A DNA stretch of 64,000 bases from Diphasiastrum complanatum. Taxonomy: Eukaryota; Streptophyta; Lycopodiopsida; Lycopodiales; Lycopodiaceae. The notes below the pieces were generated by a model. That model was not told the origin of the DNA and did no database searches. It saw only the letters and a program-made list of their open reading frames with translations. Shown here one piece after another: positions 54,691-64,000 of this stretch. Location of the stretch: positions 9,950,243 to 10,014,242 of the forward strand of contig CM055095.1 in the NCBI GenBank assembly GCA_029204225.1, in the 5' to 3' direction. How positions within the stretch are numbered: the stretch's first letter is position 1; each line of letters begins with the position of its first letter. Both the position numbers and the translations under genes were made by a program.

Positions 54691-56032
54691 AAATAGAACA
54701 AACTTAATCTCTAAGTTTATTTAAGCTACGTTCTGATACCAATCTGATGGGGCAAGGGAGATAGGAAGAATGAGAACGGAGAAGAGAGCACAAATATTGT
54801 GGAACAGCTCTCTCGTTCTAATCGGTTGCTAGGTGCAAAAACAGTCTAATAGATAGCTTATGCTAAAGATAATCACAGCCTTAAGTGTTCTGATTGCCCA
54901 ACAAGATCTAAAAAAAAATTAAAATTCATATTCTAAAAAAATGAGTATAGTCCACCGAAGAGATTAGAGATGGTTTGTGTGTGGTATTACTGAAATCAGA
55001 TTCAATGTGAAGTATAGTTTTGAAATAAATGGAAGAGAAGTATGATATCGCGAGTTCCTTAGGCGTCAAAGACAACCATCGTCTGATCAGAAATTGAGGA
55101 GTTGTAGACGTCCGTGTTCTGATTAGAGTGAGTAAACAAGCGCGATCAAATAACAATGAAAGTGCATTCAATCACAACAAGCATTCAACTACGTTGTACA
55201 TAGATAAAAGCAAGTTGTTGCTATATTACACTAAAGCGCAATACAAATAGCAATTACAACAAAAAATGATGGCGTAATCGGGAGGCTCAAATAATGCGTC
55301 TCATGGACGGAGCAACCGCTAATATGTGTTTGGACGATCTATTTATAGATTTCATTCGTGTATTAATTACATTGAATGCTTGTCACCTACTTAGGAAAGC
55401 TGTTGTACTTGGAGGTATATGGTGTTTGTCCACAAAACAGTATATATGGTCAATAATTCAGCATCGTTGAAGAGGACGAGGACGTCGCTGGAATGTTCCT
55501 CGTTTATTTTAGACGGCCTTCGAGATTTTTCTCTCTTCGCATTTTTTGCAAAGCCGAAGGTGCCCTCAAAAAGACGATGATGTCTTTAAAACAGTTTAAT
55601 GCATGAAAATAGATGACCTTTAGAAATTCTCTCTCTTTTCGCATTTTTCGCAAAGAGCCGAAAGTGTGTTAAAAGCAGTTAAACTTTTGAACTATGCAAG
55701 TTTTCACATTTCGAAAAAAATGCAAAAAAGCCAAAGTTGTTGAAAACATAGTGTATTTCTGCAGACTGTTGAAAAAGTAATGTATTTCTGCAGACTTGTT
55801 CTAAATGAATTGGTTACTCTTTGCTGGAGATCAATCGGAAGTCCGTTGTAGACGTTCTTCAAATAAATTGGCTGTCTAAGTTTGTGAGTCTTGCAAGTAT
55901 CAGATGAGCAGACGTAGAACCAAAGTTGGTTTCACCTGACCCTAGATCAATGATCAATAAACATGTAGGAAGAATCATGAAATAGAAATTAGTCATTTAC
56001 CAAAGAGGCAACTGTGGGCTTAATTTCCAGCA

Positions 56033-56870
56033 ATATTTTGAATAATTCATTGGAGTAGAGTTGGGATTAAAACTTGATGCGATATCGGGTATTGATTCAA
56101 CATCTGTAACTTTCTCCTTCCCCTTGAGATCGATAAATTGACCTTCAAGAAAGATAACATCTCTACTAACTGTAATCTTCTTAGTCACTAGAATTGTAAA
56201 TCCCATAAGCTTTATGATTCAAAGAGTATCCATCAAAGATAGTCTTAGAACGATGCCTTATCGACAATTTTGAATCTGTCCACACCTCTTCGGGTGTTTT
56301 GTGGAATAAGACTTTGGCTGTAAGTCGATTATGAAGATATGCAGTTGTGGAGACGACATATGTTCAAAAAGTCTTCGATAAATTTGCATGTAGAATCATG
56401 CTTTTCACACATTCCACAAGTGTATGATTTTTACGTTCAGCCACTCCATTCAACTGTGGAGAATAGTTGGTGGTGTACTATCTAGAAATGCAATGGGCTT
56501 TGTAGTAGTCTTTGAATTCAGTAGAAATGAATTCACCGCCACCATTAGTTCGAATTGATTTGATTTTCTTGGAAGTATGATTTTTAGCTTCTTGATTAAG
56601 TTGCTGAAAATACTTGAAGTCTTCTGATTTATTTTTTAGAAAATAAACTACTGTCCTCCTCGAATAATCGTCGATGAAGGTCAAAAAGTATTTTGCTCCC
56701 CCTATCAAGAGAGTATGCATGAGTCCACATATGTCGATGTGCACAATATCTAATACACCTTTGGATGTGTATAGTAGATCATACTTGAAAAAAAATTCTA
56801 GCATGCTTGGCTATAATACAGCTTCGACAAATTGTACAGTCTGAAATATTGTCGCAGTCAAGGTGATTTT
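56033..56870 (-). pseudogene. Copia integrase fragment upstream of copia B
   Basis: Minus strand: VLDIVHIDICGLMHTLLIGG, YFLTFIDDYSRRTVVYFL, SIRTNGGGEFISTEF (an RTDxGGEF-type motif with N for D), then in other frames QLNGVAERKNHTLVECV, TTAYLHNRLTAKVL, and in 56206-56060 ITVSRDVIFLEGQF. The second catalytic Asp is changed to Asn and frames are broken. The copia B 5' LTR starts directly after the SRDV region, so copia B landed in this integrase. Confidence 0.75.
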
Positions 56871-57532
56871 ATCTGTATTCTCAAAAACATATTGTTTTCT
56901 AATTGCAGTGATCGTTGGAGCTTATATGAATTTGTATGAACCGACAATATACCTATGTTTCTGTTGTTTCAGTGGCACTGTAAAATTGCTAATGCTTTTA
57001 GATTGCGATTAGACCCAAAAACTAAGATATGGATGGAAATTAGTTGTTAGTTGTAGAGAGATGCTTTACTTGTAGATAATTAGATACTAAGATCTCTAAC
57101 TTCTTGGCATGGGTGCCCGATTCCTTACTAGTTTAGGTAATGTCCAATAGGTTAGATTGCTGGCTACAATCTAAATTTTATTAATTTTCTTGGATAGAAA
57201 ATAAGGTATCTTCTTAAAACTTAAAAAACAAAGATTGGATTTTAGAAGAATTAAGAAAAAAAAATTTATTTGTATGCTTGAACTCACCTAAAAGTGACAA
57301 CTCATTCTTTAGTAGATCGTCACAATAACTTACCACTATCACGATAAGACTAATACTCAATCTTGGCATTTTTTTTTCATAAATAAGAAAACAGCTCTTT
57401 TTTTTTTTATTAATGAAGGATGTGAAAACCATCACTGTACTAAAGGATGAGAGTACATGGAATGATGATGCCAAACGACAAAACATAATTGAGCTAATAT
57501 ACTTAATAGAACACAAGACATCAAGAATGGAG
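56871..57532. other. Gap: AT-rich, no gene
   Basis: No clear coding region. A T10 run followed by ATTAATGAAGGAT (57396-57420) reads on the minus strand like a LINE 3' tail (TTCATTAATAAAAAAAAAA). Confidence 0.35.
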
Positions 57533-58565
57533 CATCTTCACTCTTATTCCTTCAGTCATCTTATCTTTCTTGTGCTGGTCCAGTTGCAGGGGCTTGGCTG
57601 GTTGCACGTCCAGTTCTTCCACTATTGCGAGTCAACAATGACTTGTTTATAACTGCCCTTCGAACCAGATTGGGACTTCCACATCCAACATTAATTGGTA
57701 TCTCTAAGTGTTCATGTGGGCATGTGTTGGATTCCTTGGGTACTCATCTTATGCGGTGTCCCTCAGGTGGAGAACGTATTGTTTCACATGATTCCATTCG
57801 TGATGCCGTTGCTGCTATTGCCGATGATAGTAGTTTTCATGTTGTTCGAGAACAAACACACATTTTACCAGGGCCTTCTTCGCAATCTACTCGACGACGA
57901 GTTGACCTTGTTCTTTCCCGTGATGTAATTCGTACTCTAGGAGATGTTGTAATTGCTGATCCCTCTCGTTAGGACCTCCTTCGTCATTCTTCCACCATGC
58001 AAGGCGCCGCTGCATCTCACGCAACTCAAGAAAAGGAAAGAGATTATAATGATCGTGCATCCGATGAAGATTTCATCCCCTTTGCCTTGGAAACATACGG
58101 TTGTCTTCACAAGAAATTTAATGATTTTTTATGTTTATGTGCGGAGCTTATGGTGAAATGCCAGGGACAAAACATTACCTTACCTTCCGTCATTGTTTCT
58201 TTCTACCGTCAATGTATTTCTATAACATTACAACGTTCACAAGCGGTTTCAACTCTTCGACGGGCTTAGTTTGCAGGAGCGGCTGCTTTAAAGCTTCCTG
58301 CATTACCTATTACTGGTTCTATTTTAGTTACTGATTTACATCAGGCAGTTGATTTTGAGTAATTAGTTTACTTATAAGTTACTAATTCACATCGGACAGT
58401 TAGTTTTAAGTAATTAGCTTACTATTCTAAGTTTTACTTAGCTTTTGGATAGTTTTATTCATTTTTGCCGTTCTTCGGTATTATTTTAAATACTTTAATC
58501 TTCTTGTTTGATCATGGGTTTTTCCATAATTTTTAATAAAAGCAGGGATATTATTATTATTATGT
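57533..58565 (+). pseudogene. 3' end of a second LINE type (zinc motif and restriction-like endonuclease tail)
   Basis: An open plus-strand frame: FLQSSYLSCAGPVAGAWLVA, ALRTRLGLPHPT, CSCGHVLDSLGTHLMRC (a C-C-H-C zinc motif), HDSIRDAVAAIADDSSFHVV, RRRVDLVLSRDVIRTLGDVV. After a TAG come QGAAASHATQEKERDYNDRA, FIPFALETYGCLHKKFNDFL and IVSFYRQCISITLQRSQAVS; after another TAG the protein ends near 58360. The RRVDLVL...DVVIADP segment looks like a PD-(D/E)XK-type nuclease as in R2-type LINEs. The copy lacks the RT and ends AATAAAAGCAGGGATATTATTATTATT at about 58565, a LINE tail. Unrelated to LINE1/LINE2. Confidence 0.6.
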
Positions 58566-58569
58566 GTGT

Positions 58570-58800
58570 ATAGGTGGCACGCACTTGGTACTCCAAATGT
58601 ACTCACTTAGCACTCCATATTCCCTTGATTGAGATTTACTCGAATGTCCTCACTTAGAACTCCAAATTTCCCTTGATTGAGATTCAAAATAGATGAAGTC
58701 TCTATGGGTGGCATGCACAAGGGTGGCATGCACGGGTACTCGGGATGTCCTCAATTAGCACTCCATATTTGCCTTGATTGAGATTCAAATCAAGGTCTTT
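58570..58800. repeat. Three diverged about 60-bp repeats upstream of GCP1
   Basis: CCTTGATTGAGATT occurs at about 58624, 58671 and 58773, each preceded by CACTTAG(C/A)ACTCCA or AATTAGCACTCCA and, twice, by TACTCG..ATGTCCTCA. GGGTGGCATGCAC is also duplicated (58706, 58722). Confidence 0.7.
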
Positions 58801-58963
58801 GGAGACTTAAGTTGAAACCCAAGAAGAATCCCATAGGGCGTTGCCACAATTATGGCAAGGACAAAAAAGAAAAATATGCACAAAATTTGGTCGGAGGTAA
58901 CCCAACCCGCATTCAAAGTGCTGCTGGCCAAAGAAAGGAGAAAGGGAGCCAGAGCTCGCGCCC

Positions 58964-61695
58964 ATGGCGACAACGCTGAGGGCGATCGCAGGGATGCCGA
59001 TGATCGATTCTTTAGCAGCAGCTCTTCGCCAAATTTCTCCCTCCGCTTTCTTGCGTCTGTCTCCTTCTTCTTGCACCAATGCTCGCATTCTCGCTTCACC
59101 TACAACCACCTCCTCCTATGCTCATCAAACCCATGCAGCAACAAAAAAATCAAGAACAGTTTACAGTTTAGCTCCTCGTCAATTCGAAGCAGCAGCAGCA
59201 GAGTGCGATCGGGAGGTAGTGTCTGTGCTGGGTATAGAGACCAGCTGCGATGATACCTGTGCTGCAGTGGTGAGTGTTCTTGCTTATCTATCTTCCTTTG
59301 CAATTGAGTGAGCGATGACAGTGAATGAAACAATCGTCCATGGCTGTCAAAGCAGATATCTTTGTATCTTGGAAAACAGTTGACGTTATTTCTGGATAAT
59401 TTCAGGTCACAGCAGATGGCAGAATACTAGGTGAAGCTCAGGTTTCACAGGTATCAGATTGTACTCTGGAATGACTGCGTAAAATTGGTTCAAATATGTT
59501 GCCTTCAGTATGGCGATCGAAATATTTGCAGACTTTCATTATTGACTCTTTCTTGCTTCGATATCTTGCAACACTGCGTTTATAGCCTATTCTCATGGTT
59601 TCTTTTAACATTGGATGTGGGTTTGGAAAACATCTGTTATTGGACTATACAATCTATTGCCCTTCTTACTTTTGTTGAGGATGAAGAGAAAGAGGAGAGA
59701 AGAGAGAAGAAGCAAAAGAGGATTGGAGTACATCGCTGCTCCACCCTCAGATTTATAGTTTTTTCAAGCAGATGTGAGTCACCATATTGGTCTTAATGGC
59801 CATCGTTGGATCACAAAGCCTAACAAAGAAAGAATCCTCACCGTGGATCAAATTACTTGAGGTGCAAGTTATTGCATCCCCAAGAACACCCAATTCAAAA
59901 AAAAAACAACCCAATGTTTGCAATACTAATATTGACATGTTTAATTATCTTCTTAGCTGGTGCTCTATTAGTCGGAGTGTACCAGATGAAACTAAAGATG
60001 GTAGTAACTATTGCATGTTCACTGGCACCAACTGCCATTTGAGACTCATTGCTTATATTTTCTACGTGGTAGCAAATCCGACCTTTATTTGGGCAATTTT
60101 AGATGTTGAGGGCTCAAAAGGAGCACCGTGATCCGTCCATCAATCTGAAATTGGACCATCACCTTTGTAGATTCCAGAGGTCAATTTTGCTGAACCTGCA
60201 AATGCACCACCACAACAGCGGAAAATAATAAAAATAAGAGTCCCTCACAATCTTTCAAAGGGAAGAAGCGCGAGGGCCCTGACTTGCACATACACCAGTT
60301 TTAGGGAACGCGTATTTCCAACAGCTATTCCAGAGGAGCTATTGACGAGAACATGAAGCCAAGGATGCGTTGGACAAGATCAAAATGTTCAAGTGAAAAA
60401 AAAATGAGGACTACTCCACATATGTTCAGCGTTATTAGGTCTTGTATACAAGGTTAAGGAAACCCAAAATGATTCTAAGTTCAACAAGTGATTCCAAAAT
60501 CACATGAGAAACAAACAAGAAGAGGCACTGCTTCCATTAGTTGTTAATTTTATGAGAAAATTGTCGATGAGGTCTTACAAGTAGAAAACAAAGAAAGACG
60601 TGGGAAACTCTATATTTCTATATCGGAGTAGAATTTTGGCTATAGCTCGTTCTAGTTATTTTTCAGTCTCAGTTTTAGTTTTAGTTACAGTTCTTACCAG
60701 TTGTTTTATTTCAGTCCATAATGGACTTTTGCTCCACTATTACATCACATGTACTTGTCTTATGCACCCGCGGGTGTTTTTGACGTTAATACATTCTATT
60801 CTCTCTCTCCAACCTATAATCTATCTCTCATTTCTTTCCCCTCCTATGATCCTATCCATGTCTCTCCCCTTGCTCTGAGCCCTATGATCTATCTCTACTC
60901 TCTCCCCTCTTATTTCTCTCCTATCTCTCTCCCCTTTACCCTACCTGTACTCTCTCCCCTCCTATTTTGATGACGTGTTCCTCATTTCCCCTATGTGGGA
61001 AAGTCTACAGAGGCATCTCGACATTGGGCTGGAGGGTTAGAAGTTATTATTTCGATGACCACGGTTATGATCTTCAACACCAATAGGTCGTACGTGTGCT
61101 ACGTACACGTTTTATTGCTCCAATAATAGTCTTTGTATTTGCAAACCTTCCAATAGTGTTACAACAACAACTTAGTTGTGTGACTCTTCCAATCAAAGAC
61201 AGCCTTTTACAAAAATCTTGAATATTGTGATTCGTGTGGTTTTCTTGAGAGGGGGGGGATGTGTCAGGGTTAAGGGGTGCTTGAGGGGAGATAGTGTGAG
61301 CCTTACCAGGCATTCCCTAGGGTATTCCTATGCAGCTATGGTTGGGAGGAGACTTGTAGCAGAGCTCTCATGTTTGCTTGTTGATCTATGTACATTTGCT
61401 CGAGATTAATAAAGTGAAGAATTTGTTGGGTAGTTCTGTGTATTTACTTAGGGTTTTTGAGCTTGTGTGTAACCATATGCTCTTGGAAAGATAAAAAGCT
61501 TGATGATTTATAGAGAAATCAACTTAAAGTAGATAGATGTGTCCCTTTTTTGAAACATAGACATGCTTATTTGATGTTTATAGTTTAAAGACTTCTAAGA
61601 TATGTATCTTTTTTTTAAAGGCAAATATGCTTGTTCATTATGGAGGCGTAGTTCCTATGTTAGCTCAAGAACTTCATGCTCAATCTATTGATCAG
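58964..61695 (+). CDS. GCP1: GCP1 (TsaD/Kae1/OSGEPL family) 5' part, three coding exons
   Basis: Three exons: 58964-59269 (ends GTG|GTGAGT), 59406-59450 (after TTTCAG, a 45-nt exon, VTADGRILGEAQVSQ) and 61621-61695 (after TTTAAAG, ANMLVHYGGVVPMLAQELHA to SIDQ|GTATGC). All junctions are phase 0. The N-terminal 85 or so residues are Ser/Ala/Arg/Thr-rich (MATTLRAIAGMPMIDSLAAA), typical of an organelle transit peptide. The family signature follows: VLGIETSCDDTCAAV. The enzyme transfers threonylcarbamoyl to A37 of ANN-decoding tRNAs; this looks like the organellar paralogue. The metal-binding HxEAH segment and the rest lie beyond 64000. The third intron is over 2.3 kb and holds gypsy debris. An upstream ATG at 58852 opens a frame overlapping exon 1 in another phase, so the transcript probably starts after it. 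Confidence 0.85.
59451..61620 (+). other. GCP1 intron 2
   Basis: A 2.17-kb intron. No gene is recognised inside. Contains a pyrimidine-rich plus-strand stretch (about 60795-60965, repeated CTCTCTCC/CCTAT words) and an LTR-like patch at 61240-61440. Confidence 0.6.
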
Positions 61696-61862
61696 GTATG
61701 CCCTTTTTAAAGTCACGCTTTTGCATAGATTCAAGATTTGAAATTTTGCTGCAAATGAGTTGAACCATAGTTTCAATGAAACATTGATCCAGAGTTGAAC
61801 GTGCTGAATTTGCAATTTTTATAGAATTTTTTCACGCACTCCAAAAAGTTTAGTATTGAATT

Positions 61863-62162
61863 TTGTTGAATAAAAGTAGTGTTTTTTGTATTGATTTAGA
61901 TTGGTGTAGAAGTATGAACTTTTTAGTACGTAAAACAAGAAGTGGTTTTGATGAACTGTTTGTTTTTGTGGATTGGTTGACGAAGATGATGCACTTCATT
62001 GCAGTTCCCGAGTTTGACTTGACTATAAATATAGCTGAAGCTTTTTTGAAGGAGATTAAATGGTTTAAAGTTTTCTCAAACTATTCAAGTGAAGCACTCC
62101 TTTGGGAAATTGAAAATTACCAACATTTGACTCTACAGATTCATAACTCTTGTATCCTTTGA
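61863..62162 (+). pseudogene. Gypsy integrase fragment in GCP1 intron 3, sense strand
   Basis: An open frame with SMNFLVRKTRSGFDELFVFV and DWLTKMMHFIAVPEFDLTIN, followed by AEAFLKEIKWF: the first-Asp segment of gypsy integrase (MDFV..LP...G.D.I.VVVDRLTKM.HFI). About 180 bp is recognisable; the rest of the frame is unrelated. Confidence 0.65.
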
Positions 62163-62699
62163 TGAATCAAGTTCGTGGAAGACATACCTCAAGAGCTGCA
62201 TAAATACAAGAAGCTCCAGAGTGTCATATTGACTTAAGAGTGAGAGACTATCAGTGACAAGAGAGAGATTGAGAGTGTTCTAGAGTCATTGCCTTAAAAG
62301 GACTCCTTCCAAGAATCTAGAGAGCATGGCTATGTAGTTGATGGACCTGATCTTATTTGAGGAATAGATTATATGCTTTTCTTTTAGCTTTTTGATGACA
62401 TTTATGTAGAATTTTTGATCTATATAATATATTATTGAGTCGACTATATCTAATTTTGTTGATGTTGTAGATGATGTTGAGCTATCAGTTTTGGATAATG
62501 TTGACTTATTGAATGTACGGGGGGTGGTAGATTTGTGCTCTTTAATCGAGCTGCACGACTGTTGAATTTTTTTGAATAATAATGCAACTGATTTTGTGGA
62601 TTTAAGATCGGTAATGATTGATATTTTTCATTTATGTGATGTTGAATGGAGTAGTGCATTACAATTCTTGTGCCAGTTGTTCTTTTTCCTTTTTGTTCT

Positions 62700-63700
62700 T
62701 GTGGAGTAAAATCTGCTCAAGTCAATTGCTTCGTCATTGTAGTTCTTTAGAACTTGGTTCACTTGGAGCTAGTCCAGTATAAGCCTTGAGACAACTTACG
62801 TGAAATGCATGTTATGCTACGAGGTGTTCAATTGATATGTTCCATCATTGATCAGTTCTGCCACCATGAAAGGACCATAATATTTGAGAACTTCAGAAAA
62901 AACTTCTTTCATTTCTTTTTGCGCCTTTATCTTGTTGAGCTCAATCAGACCCAATTCCCTTGTTTGAGAAATGCATCTTTCTTTTCTTACTAGATTCCTT
63001 TTCCTATTTATCTTGAGTGTAGAAAAAGCTTCATAAACTTTATCGTAGTTATAAAAATCTATTCACAATACATTCTTTTTTCTTAGTTGGAATCAATTGT
63101 CAAGGAAGAGTTTTACCAAATGCAATCTAAAATGGTACCTTGCTTGTAGAAGAATGTTTTGTGTTGATTTTAGGAAAATTCTTTCAAAGGCAAAGAATTT
63201 TTTCGTAGTGTTTTGCTCACGTAGTTGAGATATACAAAGGTATGGTTTTTGACTTTGACGTTGTCCATCATGTTGAGGATGAAAATCAGGAAGGTAAAGA
63301 ATGTTGTGGCCAAGGCATAAAAAAGTGATCTCCAACAATGACTCATGATTTTAGTAAACCATGCAAAGCTACAATTTGCTTGACTTAGAGCTATGCTAGT
63401 TTTGACCTTTACCGGTTTCCTACAAGCCATAAAATAATCATACTTAATAAATTGATCTACCAAAGTTCACATCATTTCATGCCCTCGATTTGTCTCAAGA
63501 ATGCTAGTAATGAAGTTCATTTCCTCAATGCTGCCATAGAGACTCGGGTATTGTAAGTGAATGAAGTACTCTCAAATGTTTTCTCCTATCAAATTTAACC
63601 TTTTGACAGATTATGCATGTGCTAGCACATTCTTGTGTGTCTTTCCTCATTCATAGTCAATAAAAATATCTGCGAAGTGTTGCAAGAGTAGTTGCTCTAC
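62700..63700 (-). pseudogene. Gypsy integrase remnant in GCP1 intron 3, antisense
   Basis: Minus strand, right to left: CIICQKVKFDRRKHLRVLHS and LTIPESLWQH (zinc end and linker, about 63650-63530), LVDQFIKYDYFMACRKPVKV (first D segment, about 63465), then HPQHDGQRQSQ (about 63280) and finally KYYGPFMVAELINDGTYQL (about 62880-62820), the C-terminal fold. Frames are broken many times and the second catalytic D is lost. Confidence 0.65.
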
Positions 63701-64000
63701 ATTTAGTTTATGAAAAAGTGGATCATGATATTCTTTTAGAACCTTTTCTATTACATTTGCACATATGCAAAGTATACATTGAAAAGACAGTTAACCTTTA
63801 TCTGTGTAGTAATTTTAAACTTTTTTACCTTGTTGCAATGTGGCCCAAATGTAGGAGAAGTTCGAACAAATTCTTCATAGATAGAAATATGACCTGTAAA
63901 GTGTATCATCTATCACAATATCTTTCCCTATAGTGTACTGAATCTGAAAATGGAAAGATTTGCTGGAATGTAGACCACCATTTATGCCTTTCCGGCATCA

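Larger units (their letters stand above)
49934..56032 (-). mobile_element. Copia element B with nested copia G
   Basis: Minus-strand element. 5' LTR 56032-54745 (TGCTGGAAATTAAG...CCCCATCA), primer site TGGTATCAGAACG (54741-54729), gag start, nested copia G (54441-51826), RNase H (51825-51323), purine tract AAGGGGG, 3' LTR 51309 to about 49934 (TGTTGGAAATTAAG...). No convincing 5-bp target duplication was found, probably because the 3' LTR end is altered. Confidence 0.8.

Overview
The window is nuclear DNA from a land plant with a large, repeat-rich genome. Evidence: spliceosomal introns with clear GT/AG borders, a LIP5/VTA1-type gene fragment, the start of an organelle-type GCP1 (TsaD family) gene, plant-style Ty1/copia and Ty3/gypsy elements with initiator-tRNA-Met primer sites, two LINEs and a hAT (DUF659) transposon. 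Seed plant versus fern, lycophyte or bryophyte cannot be settled from the sequence; the non-canonical L1 ORF1 and mixed LINE types make a spore-bearing plant plausible, but that is inference.

Layout. 0-11 kb: a patchwork of broken gypsy and copia fragments, one solo-like LTR (5.88-7.28 kb) and an LTR with primer sites pointing outward on both sides (10.43-11.12 kb). 11.3-16.9 kb: a GC-rich autonomous hAT transposon whose six-exon transposase gene has one frameshift, beside copies of a GGTACC-rich repeat and (TA)n/(GA)n tracts. 17.07-17.97 kb: two exons of a LIP5 homologue on the minus strand, with a possible 132-nt cassette exon between them. 19.7-32.8 kb: a nested stack. A minus-strand gypsy element is split by an 11.3-kb hAT-like element (20732-32024, near-perfect 8-bp target duplication). 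That element carries two head-to-tail LINEs. LINE1 is intact; LINE2 is decayed. Each is bounded by (GA)n.

33-42 kb is AT-rich and mostly non-coding, with a decayed NIF/FCP1-like phosphatase pseudogene at 36.6-37.2 kb. 42-57 kb holds at least five copia elements: one decapitated element with a gypsy integrase patch, one plus-strand element with about 97% similar LTRs (44.16-49.2 kb), and a minus-strand element (49.93-56.03 kb) with another copia nested inside it. 57.5-58.6 kb is the 3' end of a second LINE type. 58.96-61.70 kb carries the first three coding exons of GCP1; its third intron is filled with gypsy integrase debris and the rest of the gene lies beyond the window.

Most notable observation: in both LINEs, ORF1 and ORF2 are in the same frame and separated by one UAG codon. 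Exactly 16 sense codons then lead to a conserved UUG and the endonuclease start. No AUG precedes the endonuclease catalytic residues, and the bases after UAG (GAACUA, GGAUUA) resemble the CARYYA readthrough context. This suggests that ORF2 is made by stop-codon readthrough or by UUG initiation.
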